DNA of 64,000 bases, from assembly GCA_043783625.1 (NCBI GenBank), contig JAYVZE010000024.1, forward strand, positions 6,576 to 70,575. Direction: 5' to 3'. Origin of the DNA: JAFDVL01 sp043783625 (GTDB lineage Bacteria; Acidobacteriota; Blastocatellia; RBC074). The position numbers and the translations under genes were made by a program. Numbering within the stretch: the stretch's first letter is position 1; the number at the start of each line of letters is the position of its first letter. The notes beneath the pieces were generated by a model. That model saw nothing but the letters and a program-made list of their open reading frames with translations, made no database searches and was not told where the DNA came from. This document shows positions 1 to 11,569 of this stretch, in pieces.

Positions 1-1895
1 AAGCAAGAGAATTATTGCAACAGGCGCTTACGCTGAGCCGAACCATAAAACACCGTTTGCTGGAAGCCGAAGCCGAGCATGATCTGGCACAGATTGCCTT
101 ACATCAAAAGCGGTACAATGAGGCGCAAACACAAATTGAGACCGCCCTCGACATCATTGAAAATTCGCGCAGCAGGATGGTCAATCCTGCCACGCGTGCC
201 GATTATCGCAGCAGCAAGCAGAGTTATTACGAAATTTATATTGAAGCACTCCTGCGACAGCGCGAACAGGGAGGCGATGAACGGCTGACCGCCCAGGCAC
301 TGGAAACCGTCGAACGCGCCCGCGCCCGCTCGTTACTCGAATTACTGACCGAAGCGCAGACCGACATCCGGCAAGGCGTCAACCCCGAATTACTGAGCCG
401 CGAACATATCTTGCAGCAACGCCTCTCCGCCAAAGCCGAACTGATGCAGCGACTCGGGACACAAAAAAACGGACAGGAACAAGCAAAATTGCTGGAAGCA
501 GAAATCGTGACGCTGACGGCGGAATTGCGTGAGGCCGAATCGCGCATTCGCGTTGCCAGTCCTGCTTACGCCGCACTGACGCAACCCCAGCCGCTCAAAC
601 TGGCGGAGATCCAACAGCAGGTACTCGACCGCGATACCGTGCTGCTAGAATATGCGTTGGGCACGGAACGCAGCTATGTCTTCACTGTTACGCCTACTAC
701 GCTGAAGGTTTTTACACTGTCCAAACGCACTGACATTGAAACGGCTGCGCGGCTCTTTCAGGAACGACTGACCCGACGTAGTAAACCACCTGTGTTCCAC
801 AGCCTCGCTGCCAAACAGCAATGGCTGGCGCAACTGGATCGGGAGACAATACTAGCTGCGGACGCCTTGAGCCAATTAGTACTCCAGCCCCTTGCTGCCG
901 AACTAGCAAGTAAGCGTCTGTTGATCGTACCCGACGGGGCGTTGCATTATGTGCCATTTGCAGCATTGCCTAGTCCGGTAGTCAGTGGTCGGTGGTTAGC
1001 AGTCGGTAAGAAAGAGGCTGCTAACCGATTATTGACCACCGATCAGCGACCACCGCTGATCGTAGATCACGAACTTCTCACGCTGCCATCCGCCTCGACA
1101 CTGGCCTTATTACGACGCGAAATGGCGAACCGCCAGCCTGCGGCCAAAACGATTGTCGTTCTGGCTGACCCCGTGTTTGAGAAAGCTGACGAACGGCTAC
1201 AGATCGCCCGTACTCCAGCATCCAAACTCTCGCAAGTGTCCCTTTCTACTGAATTACAGCGGGCAGTTGCGGAAACGACTGAAGGCGACGCCACAGGTAA
1301 TATTGTACCCGCCAGTTTCTTTCGCTTGCCCTACACGCGCACCGAAGCAAATGCGATCCTGGCGGTTGCTCCGAAAGCTACCACAAAAGTAGTGCTTGAT
1401 TTTGCAGTCAATCGGGATGCCGCGATCAATGGTGATTTAGGTCAATATCGCTACGTTCATTTTGCGACGCACGGCTTGCTGAATAGCGTTCACCCTGAGC
1501 TATCCGGTTTGGTGCTGTCGTTGGTGGATGTCCAAGGCAACACGCAAAATGGATTCCTGCGCACAATGGATGTCTTCAACTTGAAACTTAACGCAGAATT
1601 GGTTGTCCTGAGCGGTTGCCGTACGGGTTTGGGCAAGGATATTCATGGCGAAGGTTTAGTAGGGCTGACACGCGGGTTTATGTATGCGGGTTCCAGGCGT
1701 GTGATGGCGAGTGTGTGGAATGTCAACGACAACGCCACAGCGGAACTGATGCAGCACTTCTATCGTGGGATGCTTGGGGCAAAGAAAATGTCGCCTACGG
1801 CTGCCTTGCGAGCCGCACAAATCGAAATGTGGAATGATAAAAAATGGAAGGCGCCTTATTATTGGGCAGCATTTACCTTACAAGGTGAATGGTAA
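1..1895 (+). CDS. TPR-CHAT domain protein, 5' end outside window
   Basis: The frame is open to the left edge, so the N-terminus is missing; TTG at 15 is only the first start-like codon in view. The first ~200 residues are helical and TPR-like or coiled-coil. The C-terminal ~350 residues form a CHAT domain, a caspase-like peptidase fold. The expected catalytic pair is visible: His in HFATHG (about residue 486 counted from 15) and Cys in LSGCRTG (about residue 535), followed by the typical GEGLVGLTRGFMYAG and SVWNVND motifs. CHAT proteins are cysteine peptidases in signalling or defence; the substrate here is unknown. A sigma factor gene and a membrane protein gene follow on the same strand 109 bases downstream, which suggests a shared signalling module. 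Confidence 0.88.
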   Translation, partial: ARELLQQALTLSRTIKHRLLEAEAEHDLAQIALHQKRYNEAQTQIETALDIIENSRSRMVNPATRADYRSSKQSYYEIYIEALLRQREQGGDERLTAQALETVERARARSLLELLTEAQTDIRQGVNPELLSREHILQQRLSAKAELMQRLGTQKNGQEQAKLLEAEIVTLTAELREAESRIRVASPAYAALTQPQPLKLAEIQQQVLDRDTVLLEYALGTERSYVFTVTPTTLKVFTLSKRTDIETAARLFQERLTRRSKPPVFHSLAAKQQWLAQLDRETILAADALSQLVLQPLAAELASKRLLIVPDGALHYVPFAALPSPVVSGRWLAVGKKEAANRLLTTDQRPPLIVDHELLTLPSASTLALLRREMANRQPAAKTIVVLADPVFEKADERLQIARTPASKLSQVSLSTELQRAVAETTEGDATGNIVPASFFRLPYTRTEANAILAVAPKATTKVVLDFAVNRDAAINGDLGQYRYVHFATHGLLNSVHPELSGLVLSLVDVQGNTQNGFLRTMDVFNLKLNAELVVLSGCRTGLGKDIHGEGLVGLTRGFMYAGSRRVMASVWNVNDNATAELMQHFYRGMLGAKKMSPTAALRAAQIEMWNDKKWKAPYYWAAFTLQGEW

Positions 1896-2004
1896 TGTGA
1901 TAGCGTAACCAATTAACTTACAATCAACCTTGTGAGTGATAATTTTCGATTGGGCCGAAACAAAATTACCGCTCTGACCTTCAGTTCTGCCGGGAAGATC
2001 AAAC

Positions 2005-2634
2005 ATGGATGCAAGTTCTTTGCCCAAATCAAAAAAACATAGCCAATTAACGCAAGAAAAATTTAATAAACTTCTTTTCGCGCTTCATCCTGATCGAGGG
2101 ATGGCGGCTGACATGTATGAGCATATTCGTCAGGCGATGATTACTTTTTTTTCCTTTCGTGGCGCTCCTGACCCTGACGATTTAGCTGATGAAACACTGA
2201 ATCGTGTGGCCAGCCGCTTGCATGAGGGGGCTGAGATTTTTGCCCGGAATCCAGCCAGTTATTTTTACGGATTTGCTCGCAATATCTGGCGGGAGACATT
2301 GGCTAAAACAGGTAAATTACAACCGCTTGATGAGGGGCTTTCCGGTCAGAAAAGCCCGGCTCCGAATCCTCACGAAGTCCTCGAACAACAAATAGAACAA
2401 CGTGATTTTGAGCGAAAACTGGCGCATCTAAATCGCTGCCTCGAAAGCCTGTCAGCGAAAGATCGTGAACTGCTCATCGAATATTATCAGGATGCCGGAG
2501 CTGTCAAGATTGAAAATCGTCAAGCGTTAGCTGAACGGTTTGGGATTTCGCTCAAGACACTCAGAAACAAAACTACTTTGCTCCGGGCAGTGTTGGCGGA
2601 TTGTCTGAAAAATGCACTCGACCCGTCCAGGTAA
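2005..2634 (+). CDS. RNA polymerase sigma-70 family (ECF-like) factor
   Basis: The 209-residue protein has the length and two-block layout of an ECF-type sigma factor. Residues ~30-100 resemble region 2 (FFSFRGAPDPDDLADETLNRVA, then the FYGFARNIWRE helix). Residues ~130-200 resemble region 4, with LSAKDRELLIEYY and a helix-turn-helix around QALAERFGISLKTLRNK. The ATG at 2005 has a GGGAAGA ribosome site about 10 bases upstream. It lies between a CHAT protein and a membrane protein with an anti-sigma-like N-terminus, so it probably controls this neighbourhood. The repeated boxes at 2660 and 3873 are candidate target promoters (inference). It could belong to an acidobacterial sigma subgroup that I cannot name from sequence alone. 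Confidence 0.8.
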   Translation: MDASSLPKSKKHSQLTQEKFNKLLFALHPDRGMAADMYEHIRQAMITFFSFRGAPDPDDLADETLNRVASRLHEGAEIFARNPASYFYGFARNIWRETLAKTGKLQPLDEGLSGQKSPAPNPHEVLEQQIEQRDFERKLAHLNRCLESLSAKDRELLIEYYQDAGAVKIENRQALAERFGISLKTLRNKTTLLRAVLADCLKNALDPSR

Positions 2635-2659
2635 TATTCATAGTCGAAGCAAGTCACAT

Positions 2660-2704
2660 GGGATGTTTTCTCAAAATTTACATTACTAATGTGTCACTGG
2701 GAAT
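2660..2704 (+). promoter_or_regulatory. Copy 1 of a conserved upstream box
   Basis: The stretch begins GGGATGTTTT, has ACATTACTAAT in the middle and ends GGGAAT. The same three blocks recur at 3873-3914 with almost the same spacing. It starts 241 bases before the ATG of the membrane protein at 2901 and 26 bases after the sigma factor stop. TTACTAAT could serve as a -10-like element. It may be a promoter read by the neighbouring sigma factor, which is inference. Confidence 0.5.
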
Positions 2705-2794
2705 GTAACGTAGAAGTGAGGCAGACAGGAGGCGTGAGCTAAGTTACTGGGAGGTTGGTTGGTCAGCGCTACTGTCGTCTCACCTCTACGTTAC
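2705..2794. repeat. Long imperfect palindrome after the sigma gene
   Basis: The arms 2705-2720 and 2779-2794 are inverted copies differing at one of 16 positions (GTAACGTAGAAGTGAG and its counterpart). They can extend inward through CAGACAG/CTGTCG. The spacer is 58 bases. It lies directly after the conserved box, inside the presumed leader of the 2901 gene, so a transcript would carry a long hairpin. It could be a small palindromic mobile repeat or a regulatory structure. Confidence 0.7.
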
Positions 2795-2900
2795 ACGAAC
2801 TCAGGTAAAGCTGGCTCTAGACTTTCTCCAGAGATTTAGTAAGTTCGTCTACGGACGAGGTTGAGCCGGGTAGTATCGGCATTTTGTTATCGAAATTATT

Positions 2901-3815
2901 ATGGCAGACAACGATCAAATCAGAGACTATTTATTAGGGCAAATGCCTGAGGTCGAGCGTCTGAAGATTGAAGAGGAATATTTCGCCAACCCTGAAGCGC
3001 TGATGGCATTTTGGGCGGATTCTAATGATTTCATTGATGATTATTTACGTGGGAAATTATCGCTACAGGAGCGCTGGAAATTTGAACAGCATCTCAAGCA
3101 ACTACCTGCCATTCGTGAGAAAGTCGAAACTGATCGTGCCTTGTTACAAGCTCTTGATATTTCCTTCACTGCTTTTGCAAATCAAAGTAATCAACGAACA
3201 GGCAGCACCCGACGGTGGTCTTTGTCGCAATGGTGGTCGGAAATAAGTTTTCCTGCGGCAGTCACGGCAGTTTTATTGTTGGGGCTGATGGTTGGAGGCA
3301 TTTGGTATAGCTTCACGCCAGAAAAAGCTCAGATAGTCAGGCAGGAAGTGGTGAAGAAGGAAGTACCACTGCCCCCTGTTCCTGATAGTACTCCCGAAAG
3401 TAGTCCGAAGTCTTCGATTCCTCAACCTTCACCAAGATCAGTTCAGCCACTCATCAAAAATCAGCCTGCGCCTGTGATTGCTTCTTTTCTGTTGTCGGCA
3501 GAAATTATCAGGGGGAATGAAGCGGCGCTAGTATTGCCAATTACATTAGATGTGACGATCTTACGCTTACAACTAGAGCTTAGCTCTGAGGCTCCGAAAA
3601 ACTTTCGTGCTGTCCTCCAAACCAGAGAAGGCGCGACCATCAAAGTTTGGGAAGCGCTATCATTGGTCTACGAGAAATCTACCCCCATCGTTGTACTTAA
3701 TCTTCCAGTTGCCACCCTTACCAACACTGAGTATGTCATTAAGCTCAGTAGCACAATTCCGCCTCAGGAATTTCATTTTCGACTCCAAAAAAATAGCTCA
3801 ATGAGACGCCCGTAG
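2901..3815 (+). CDS. Membrane protein with anti-sigma-like N-terminal domain
   Basis: The 304-residue protein begins with a helical cytoplasmic region (residues 1-95, with IRDYLLGQMPEVERLKIEEEYF and DYLRGKLSLQERWKFEQHL) of the kind found in acidobacterial putative anti-sigma or zinc-finger-like proteins. No cysteine/histidine zinc site is visible. One transmembrane segment lies at ~120-140 (AAVTAVLLLGLMVGGIWY). A proline-rich linker follows (~155-190), then a beta-rich ~100-residue extracytoplasmic domain. Following a sigma factor, it may tether or inhibit it, but direct similarity to a known anti-sigma family is not clear. The final residues MRRP and the stop lie in a small GCCC/GGGC hairpin (3807-3826). 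Confidence 0.65.
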   Translation: MADNDQIRDYLLGQMPEVERLKIEEEYFANPEALMAFWADSNDFIDDYLRGKLSLQERWKFEQHLKQLPAIREKVETDRALLQALDISFTAFANQSNQRTGSTRRWSLSQWWSEISFPAAVTAVLLLGLMVGGIWYSFTPEKAQIVRQEVVKKEVPLPPVPDSTPESSPKSSIPQPSPRSVQPLIKNQPAPVIASFLLSAEIIRGNEAALVLPITLDVTILRLQLELSSEAPKNFRAVLQTREGATIKVWEALSLVYEKSTPIVVLNLPVATLTNTEYVIKLSSTIPPQEFHFRLQKNSSMRRP

Positions 3816-3826
3816 CGGTAAGGGCG
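3807..3826. repeat. Short hairpin spanning the stop codon of the 2901 gene
   Basis: CGCCC at 3807-3811 pairs with GGGCG at 3822-3826 around a ten-base loop containing the TAG stop. The TAAGGGCG tail also occurs in the dispersed repeats at 23741 and 62323. It could act as a weak terminator, though no T-run follows. Confidence 0.4.
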
Positions 3827-3872
3827 ATGTCTGTTTCTGATTAACCGGAACTTCGACTTACCTGCGTAGTTC

Positions 3873-3914
3873 GGGATGTTTTATTGAGATTCACATTACT
3901 AATTGAGCGGGAAT
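3873..3914 (+). promoter_or_regulatory. Copy 2 of the conserved upstream box
   Basis: It has the same blocks as the box at 2660: GGGATGTTTT, then ACATTACTAAT, then GGGAAT, three bases shorter between the last two blocks. It starts 232 bases before the ATG at 4105, nearly the same distance as copy 1 from its gene. No further copy was noticed in the window. Confidence 0.5.
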
Positions 3915-4104
3915 CCACTTGGTTTTGAAACGAACGATCAAGGACGGGCTGGGAAAATTTGGAAAAGCAAGAAGGCTTAAAAACCCTTTGTTTGACAGGT
4001 TTGAATGTTCTCAACTCCGGTGGGTACTCGCTTAGTGAAAGATAATTTTTGTGTTCATCTGTAACAAACAGGATGGTCATCGTGCCTAAAATTTTCAACC
4101 CGTA

Positions 4105-4338
4105 ATGAGCAAAGCGAGGCAACTAATTAATGGCGACAGCTCTCCGGCGACAGCCAATCTTATTCAATTTGAGCCACTGTCTGCGCCGCATCAAGAGCAA
4201 AACAGTGCAAAACTCCGAGCTGAAATTCAAGCTCTGCGTCTGGAGTTAGCAAAGGCTCAGCGGACGATAGCTCATTACGAAACCCTCTTGAATAATGCCT
4301 TAGTCCGTGAACACGAAATTCGTTCAGCAAGTGGGTAA
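4105..4338 (+). CDS. Small coiled-coil hypothetical protein
   Basis: The 77-residue product is not recognised. Residues ~32-65 form a heptad-like coiled coil (AKLRAEIQALRLELAKAQRTIAHYETLL). No clear ribosome site precedes the ATG. Support comes from the conserved upstream box at 3873 and from the second small ORF directly after it on the same strand. It may be a minor partner of the sigma/CHAT module or may be non-coding. Confidence 0.4.
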   Translation: MSKARQLINGDSSPATANLIQFEPLSAPHQEQNSAKLRAEIQALRLELAKAQRTIAHYETLLNNALVREHEIRSASG

Positions 4339-4365
4339 GCGAACCTGGTAATTTTTTAGCTAAAA

Positions 4366-4575
4366 ATGAAACCAACGCAAATTGGCAAGGCGGGAGAAAA
4401 TCAGAACTTAGAAGTACCCGGTCAGGTAGTTTTTTATAACTTTGCCTCGAAGAATAATCCGGCTCAATTATCCCTTTACATTGCAGAGTTGAAATCCGAT
4501 TTATTGTGGCTCTGCAAGACGTTAGACGAGGAACTGAAAGTCGAAAAAATAAGCCGTCCGAAAAATGTCTCGTAA
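4366..4575 (+). CDS. Small hypothetical protein
   Basis: A 69-residue ORF 27 bases after the preceding small ORF and on the same strand. The C-terminal half is predicted helical (YIAELKSDLLWLCKTLDEELKVEK). No family is recognised and there is no strong ribosome site. It is the last gene before the convergent TonB receptor; a palindrome starts nine bases after its stop. Confidence 0.35.
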   Translation: MKPTQIGKAGENQNLEVPGQVVFYNFASKNNPAQLSLYIAELKSDLLWLCKTLDEELKVEKISRPKNVS

Positions 4576-4583
4576 GGATTTTG

Positions 4584-4679
4584 AAGTGGACACAAGTGGT
4601 CTTTCTAGTTACGGGAGGCACTGGAATTCGGCCTCCGGTTTCTCCTGAGACTGCTCAGACTGACCAATTGTGTCCACTT
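4584..4679. repeat. 96-base palindromic element, MITE-like
   Basis: The arms 4584-4601 and 4662-4679 are inverted copies with one mismatch in 18 (AAGTGGACACAAGTGGTC and its complement). A second, shorter stem (GGAGGC/GCCTCC) lies in the 60-base spacer. The ends resemble transposon termini, but no transposase and no clear target duplication are present. It lies between the convergent small ORF and the TonB receptor gene and could also serve as a two-way terminator. Confidence 0.6.
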
Positions 4680-4694
4680 GAGAATCTTTCCATT

Positions 4695-8042
<3,348 letters not shown>

Positions 8043-8094
8043 AATCTCTCCAGATAAACAGAATGCTGACAATCAGCACCTTAGGGTTTGGATA

Positions 8095-8153
8095 CTTATC
8101 ACGTAATTTGATAAAAGAAAAAATAACACCTGAATGTTAGACTTATGATAAGT
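8095..8153. promoter_or_regulatory. Operator-like TTATCA palindromes upstream of the TonB receptor
   Basis: Two related palindromes lie 50-110 bases upstream of the receptor ATG. The first is TTATCA/TGATAA with a seven-base spacer (8096-8114). The second is the continuous ACTTATGATAAGT (8141-8153). Repeated half-sites in a divergent promoter region suggest a repressor or activator site. No regulator gene lies next to it. Confidence 0.4.
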
Positions 8154-8179
8154 GGAGGTCAAGGCGGGATTAATTAAGA

Positions 8180-8211
8180 GATTTCAATGATTCGCCCCTC
8201 CTGTTGAAATC
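8180..8211. repeat. Inverted repeat in the leader of the DUF362 gene
   Basis: GATTTCAA at 8180-8187 and TTGAAATC at 8204-8211 are perfect inverted copies. A further GATTTCAATGG occurs about 60 bases downstream. They sit between the divergent genes and may be an operator or an mRNA hairpin. The rest of 8043-8311 shows no gene. Confidence 0.35.
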
Positions 8212-8311
8212 AGACTTGAAACTCGCTTGAGCATGGTAAGATTTCAATGGAAAAGGGTGAAGGTTACTCGGCGATGTCTTTAGCAAGGGTCTTACTTTAT
8301 AGAGGGATTTA

Positions 8312-9460
8312 ATGGATCGTAGATTATTCGTGCACTTATTGGCGGCGGCTCCACTAGCGAAAACTGTTTTTGCTGACGATGCGGATGGGGTTCCGAAATA
8401 TCGGGTTGTCACTCCGCATAAATCTTCAGGCAGGCTTGGCATGCCGGGGCCTTATCCTGGTCAGGTTGTCTCGGTGAAAGCAGCGAATTGTCTGGACGAA
8501 AGCGGTGATAATTTCAATGTTGAAGTCATCCAAGCAATGATGAGTCGCGGCATGTGTGAATTAACCAAACAAAAGAAGACGATTGATGCCTGGAAAAGAT
8601 TTTTTGTCTCTTCTGATGTCGTTGGAATTAAGGTCAACGCGGGTGGTTATCCATGGGTGGTTTCTTCCCATCCGATTGTCGCGGAATGCATTCGCAACCT
8701 GATGGAAATTGGCATCAAGCCTTCGAATATTTACATCTTCGAGCGATTTGAAAATCAATTGCGCGACGTGAATTACGTTCCCCATATTCCTGAAGGTGTG
8801 AAAATTGTCGCGGCAGAAAGTGGCAATCGGAATACGGATCGCATCAACTACGATCCCAATGTTTATGTCGAAGCTGATTTCTTTGGTGAAGAGGATACGC
8901 GCTCCAATTTAATGAAATTAGTTTCGCAGACGCTGACCAAAATTATCAATATTCCAAACATGAAAGATCATGGTGCGGTCGGGGCCACAGGCTGCTTGAA
9001 AAATATTGCCTACGGCAGTTTTTCCAACGTGGCGCGCACGCATCAAAACGGCGTTTCGCATACCTATTCATTTGTCGGAACGTTGGCAGCGGTGGAGCCG
9101 GTGAAGTCAAAAACTGTGCTGCAAATATTGGATGGAATACGCGGCGTGTGGCACGGTGGCCCGTTCGCCGCAACGAAGAAATTCGTGTTCTATCCGAAGC
9201 AAATCATGTTTGGGACTGATCCCGTAGCGATTGATCGGTTACTGCTCGACCTTGTGGATAAGGAACGCCAGGCGCGTGGTGCGGTTTCGATTTGGAATCG
9301 TGATCGTAATTCTTTGGATTTTATCAATAAGAAAAATCGTGATAACGATCCGAACGTCAACATCATTATTCGTGAACCCGGACACGTCGAATTCGCAGGG
9401 AAATTAGGCTTGGGCGTGAGTGATCTGAAAAAAATCCGTGTGAAAGAAATTGTTGTCTGA
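8312..9460 (+). CDS. DUF362 domain-containing protein
   Basis: A 382-residue protein of the DUF362 family. Members are often linked to iron-sulfur or redox proteins; their reaction is generally unknown. The N-terminus MDRRLFVHLLAAAPLAKTVFA has a twin-arginine followed by a hydrophobic stretch, so export (possibly Tat) is likely. The family-like core includes VGIKVNAGG, IPNMKDHGAVGATGCLKN and FGTDPVAIDRLLLD. No CxxC ferredoxin clusters are visible. The ATG is preceded by AGAGGGA. The neighbouring receptor is divergent, so joint function is not implied. Confidence 0.78.
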   Translation: MDRRLFVHLLAAAPLAKTVFADDADGVPKYRVVTPHKSSGRLGMPGPYPGQVVSVKAANCLDESGDNFNVEVIQAMMSRGMCELTKQKKTIDAWKRFFVSSDVVGIKVNAGGYPWVVSSHPIVAECIRNLMEIGIKPSNIYIFERFENQLRDVNYVPHIPEGVKIVAAESGNRNTDRINYDPNVYVEADFFGEEDTRSNLMKLVSQTLTKIINIPNMKDHGAVGATGCLKNIAYGSFSNVARTHQNGVSHTYSFVGTLAAVEPVKSKTVLQILDGIRGVWHGGPFAATKKFVFYPKQIMFGTDPVAIDRLLLDLVDKERQARGAVSIWNRDRNSLDFINKKNRDNDPNVNIIIREPGHVEFAGKLGLGVSDLKKIRVKEIVV

Positions 9461-9465
9461 AAAAT

Positions 9466-10644
9466 TCAACTCATCGCGCGTTCAATCAGTTCCGTTAGCA
9501 CCTGGTCAGAATCAAAATATGAAGACGCGATTTCCCGCGCCGCGTGACAGTGAAATTCGTATCGCTGATTGATTTCCGCCAATCCTGCCAGGGCTTCCGC
9601 GCGTGACTTGAAGGCAAGGATACCTGCCCCCGTGGGCAGCCATTCGGAAAAGCCCGTATCTTGTGTCAACACCGGACGCCCGCTCGCCAGATAAGCGGCA
9701 CTGCGTTCGCTGAACCAGCCGCTGTGACTAATTACATATCCGTGTTTCGCTACGCTAAACTCCGCTTTTGACTGCGCAATATATTTTTGATAAGTCCAGG
9801 GATCGCGTGTTGGGAGGCGCGGATCAAGCACCTGCCAGCCCTGCGCCGTCAACAATTCACGCGGAGCCGTTCGACCCCCGACAGCCAGTTCAAAGTGATC
9901 TCCGGTGATTTCCGGCAACGACATATATTCCGCAAATGAATCTGACTTCATCCCGTATTTTTGCCCATCATATTCTCTCGTCGCGTAGCTATCCCATTGC
10001 ATGACCGTCGTCCATTTGCCCTGTTTGATTCCGGCGGTCACAGGCCACGCCGCAGTCACAATGGGTTGGCGCGTCGGTTGCCAGGGGAAGCCATCGTTCG
10101 GCAACCGGGCAGTGCCGTGCGCGATGTTTTCTGCAAACGTGAAAAAGGACGTATGCTGCTGCGCCAAACTGTTTGCCGCGCTATCTGTTAGATGACGGAT
10201 TTGGGTAAAAGCAGGATCAGTGTCTATCAAGGCACGCGCCGGGATTTGCTGACACCAGGCACGTAGCGGATTAACGCCGGAAATGTTTAAGAGCAGCTCC
10301 GCCGTCGCGCAGCGATCAAGAATTTGCTCGGCAGCCGATCCGAACCAACGTCCCGTATGCGCGTCATAATAAGCCCAGCGCTCCGTCAGCCCCAGCCGCG
10401 CAAAGACGTTCCTGATGAATTGCAGACCGTAAGTGGGATCGGTCCCTAGGGTGTCTCGTTCCGGGTTAGAACACGAAGGGTAATCATCGCTGTCTTCGAG
10501 AAAGTAAACGTCATGACCGAGCCGCGCCAATCCCAGCACATATTGCAAGTGATGCCACGCCAAGCCGCCCAGCGGGCCGCGCACAATGTAACCGAGCACG
10601 ATAATACGCAGACGCTGATTGGCACTGCGCGAAAAATTCAACAC
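9466..10644 (-). CDS. Glycosyltransferase-like protein (paralogue A)
   Basis: A 392-residue protein resembling GT-B glycosyltransferases of the CgeB/glycosyl-transferase-1-like type. The N-terminal Rossmann-like start (LRIIVLGYIVRGPLGGLAWHHLQYVLGLARLGHDVYFLED) and the C-terminal block (SGWFSERSAAYLASGRPVLTQDTGFSEWLPTG) fit a nucleotide-sugar binding fold. It is clearly related to the 14560-15741 protein over its whole length, so the operon carries a duplicated pair. It is the last gene of the long minus-strand operon; the sulfotransferase-like gene lies 24 bases upstream. Donor and acceptor are unknown. A few bases separate its stop from the convergent DUF362 stop. Confidence 0.65.
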   Translation of the reverse strand: MLNFSRSANQRLRIIVLGYIVRGPLGGLAWHHLQYVLGLARLGHDVYFLEDSDDYPSCSNPERDTLGTDPTYGLQFIRNVFARLGLTERWAYYDAHTGRWFGSAAEQILDRCATAELLLNISGVNPLRAWCQQIPARALIDTDPAFTQIRHLTDSAANSLAQQHTSFFTFAENIAHGTARLPNDGFPWQPTRQPIVTAAWPVTAGIKQGKWTTVMQWDSYATREYDGQKYGMKSDSFAEYMSLPEITGDHFELAVGGRTAPRELLTAQGWQVLDPRLPTRDPWTYQKYIAQSKAEFSVAKHGYVISHSGWFSERSAAYLASGRPVLTQDTGFSEWLPTGAGILAFKSRAEALAGLAEINQRYEFHCHAAREIASSYFDSDQVLTELIERAMS

Positions 10645-10668
10645 GATGCCTAACCTCCTGAATGATTG

Positions 10669-11451
10669 TTAAATGTCAAAAGCAGGAAACATTGTGAAGA
10701 GCAGGCGATCTTTTCGGCGGATCGCCTGCTTCAGTTCGGGGGAGTAATATTTCTGCCACTTCTGTTCAGGATTGCGGCCTTTGCCACTGGGCAGGATTTT
10801 GTCCAGATTGGGAATGAAGCGGAGGTCTTCTTCTGCATATCCCATGCTGGTTAGAAAATTGTACAATTCGCGGTTCAGATTTTCCGTTCTGATGAAATGT
10901 AACGGGAACAAATCCGTCTGGTATTGCTGCGCCGTGATGTATTCATCATCAAGGCGCTGGAGAACTTCATCCGGCTGGCGGAAGTAAAATTTCACGAATC
11001 GCTCCGTCATCAGCCCCGGACGTTCGTCAGTTTTGGGTGATGTGCCGAACGCAGCCGCGCTCAATTCCAAATAGTCAGCAAATGACAGCTTCGGGAACTG
11101 CGGGTATTTTTCTGCAAAGTCAGGAACGGCGCGATAGTAGCGGTAAAATTCCCGCCGCCGCCACCAGCCAAATTCGTATTCTGAAACATACTGATCGTAA
11201 GGGTTTCTGATAGTGGCGAGAATCGGTTTGTGTTGCTGTGTGGCAGGGATGTGGCGGCATCCGCCGTGTTTGTGATTGTGATAAACAAACGCTCCGTATT
11301 TGTTGAAATGATGGAGTTCCGTGAGGAGTGTGCTTTTCAGATGTGTCCATCGCGTCCAATTGAAATCGTGCAGGCGAAACAGCACCGAAGTCACAAATGT
11401 GCCGCCGGTTTTCGGCTCGTGAACATATACAAATTTATCAGTAAAGAGCAT
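10669..11451 (-). CDS. Sulfotransferase family-like protein
   Basis: 260 residues. Near the N-terminus, FVYVHEPKTGGTFV (about residues 8-21) matches the PAPS 5'-phosphosulfate loop of sulfotransferases, and TIRNPYDQYVSEYEF resembles the 3'-phosphate binding segment. It would transfer sulfate from PAPS to a sugar or lipid hydroxyl. No PAPS synthesis genes are in the window. GAGG precedes the ATG. It lies inside the glycan operon, which favours a carbohydrate acceptor. It could instead be another P-loop enzyme of similar fold. Confidence 0.65.
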   Translation of the reverse strand: MLFTDKFVYVHEPKTGGTFVTSVLFRLHDFNWTRWTHLKSTLLTELHHFNKYGAFVYHNHKHGGCRHIPATQQHKPILATIRNPYDQYVSEYEFGWWRRREFYRYYRAVPDFAEKYPQFPKLSFADYLELSAAAFGTSPKTDERPGLMTERFVKFYFRQPDEVLQRLDDEYITAQQYQTDLFPLHFIRTENLNRELYNFLTSMGYAEEDLRFIPNLDKILPSGKGRNPEQKWQKYYSPELKQAIRRKDRLLFTMFPAFDI

Positions 11452-11569
11452 CGCTACGACCTCGCTTGGTGCAGAGAAAAGATCAATATTCGTTCATTGT
11501 CCAGCAAGCAGGCATATTCAGAACGCAGATGTTTGTGCTGCCTGATTTGTGTTCCGCATCAACGCCGAA

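Noticed and set aside
3841..4122. 93-codon minus-strand ORF
   Set aside because: It runs over the conserved upstream box and has no family or ribosome site.
4584..4679. Full insertion sequence
   Set aside because: Only 60 bases lie between the inverted ends, with no transposase fragment.
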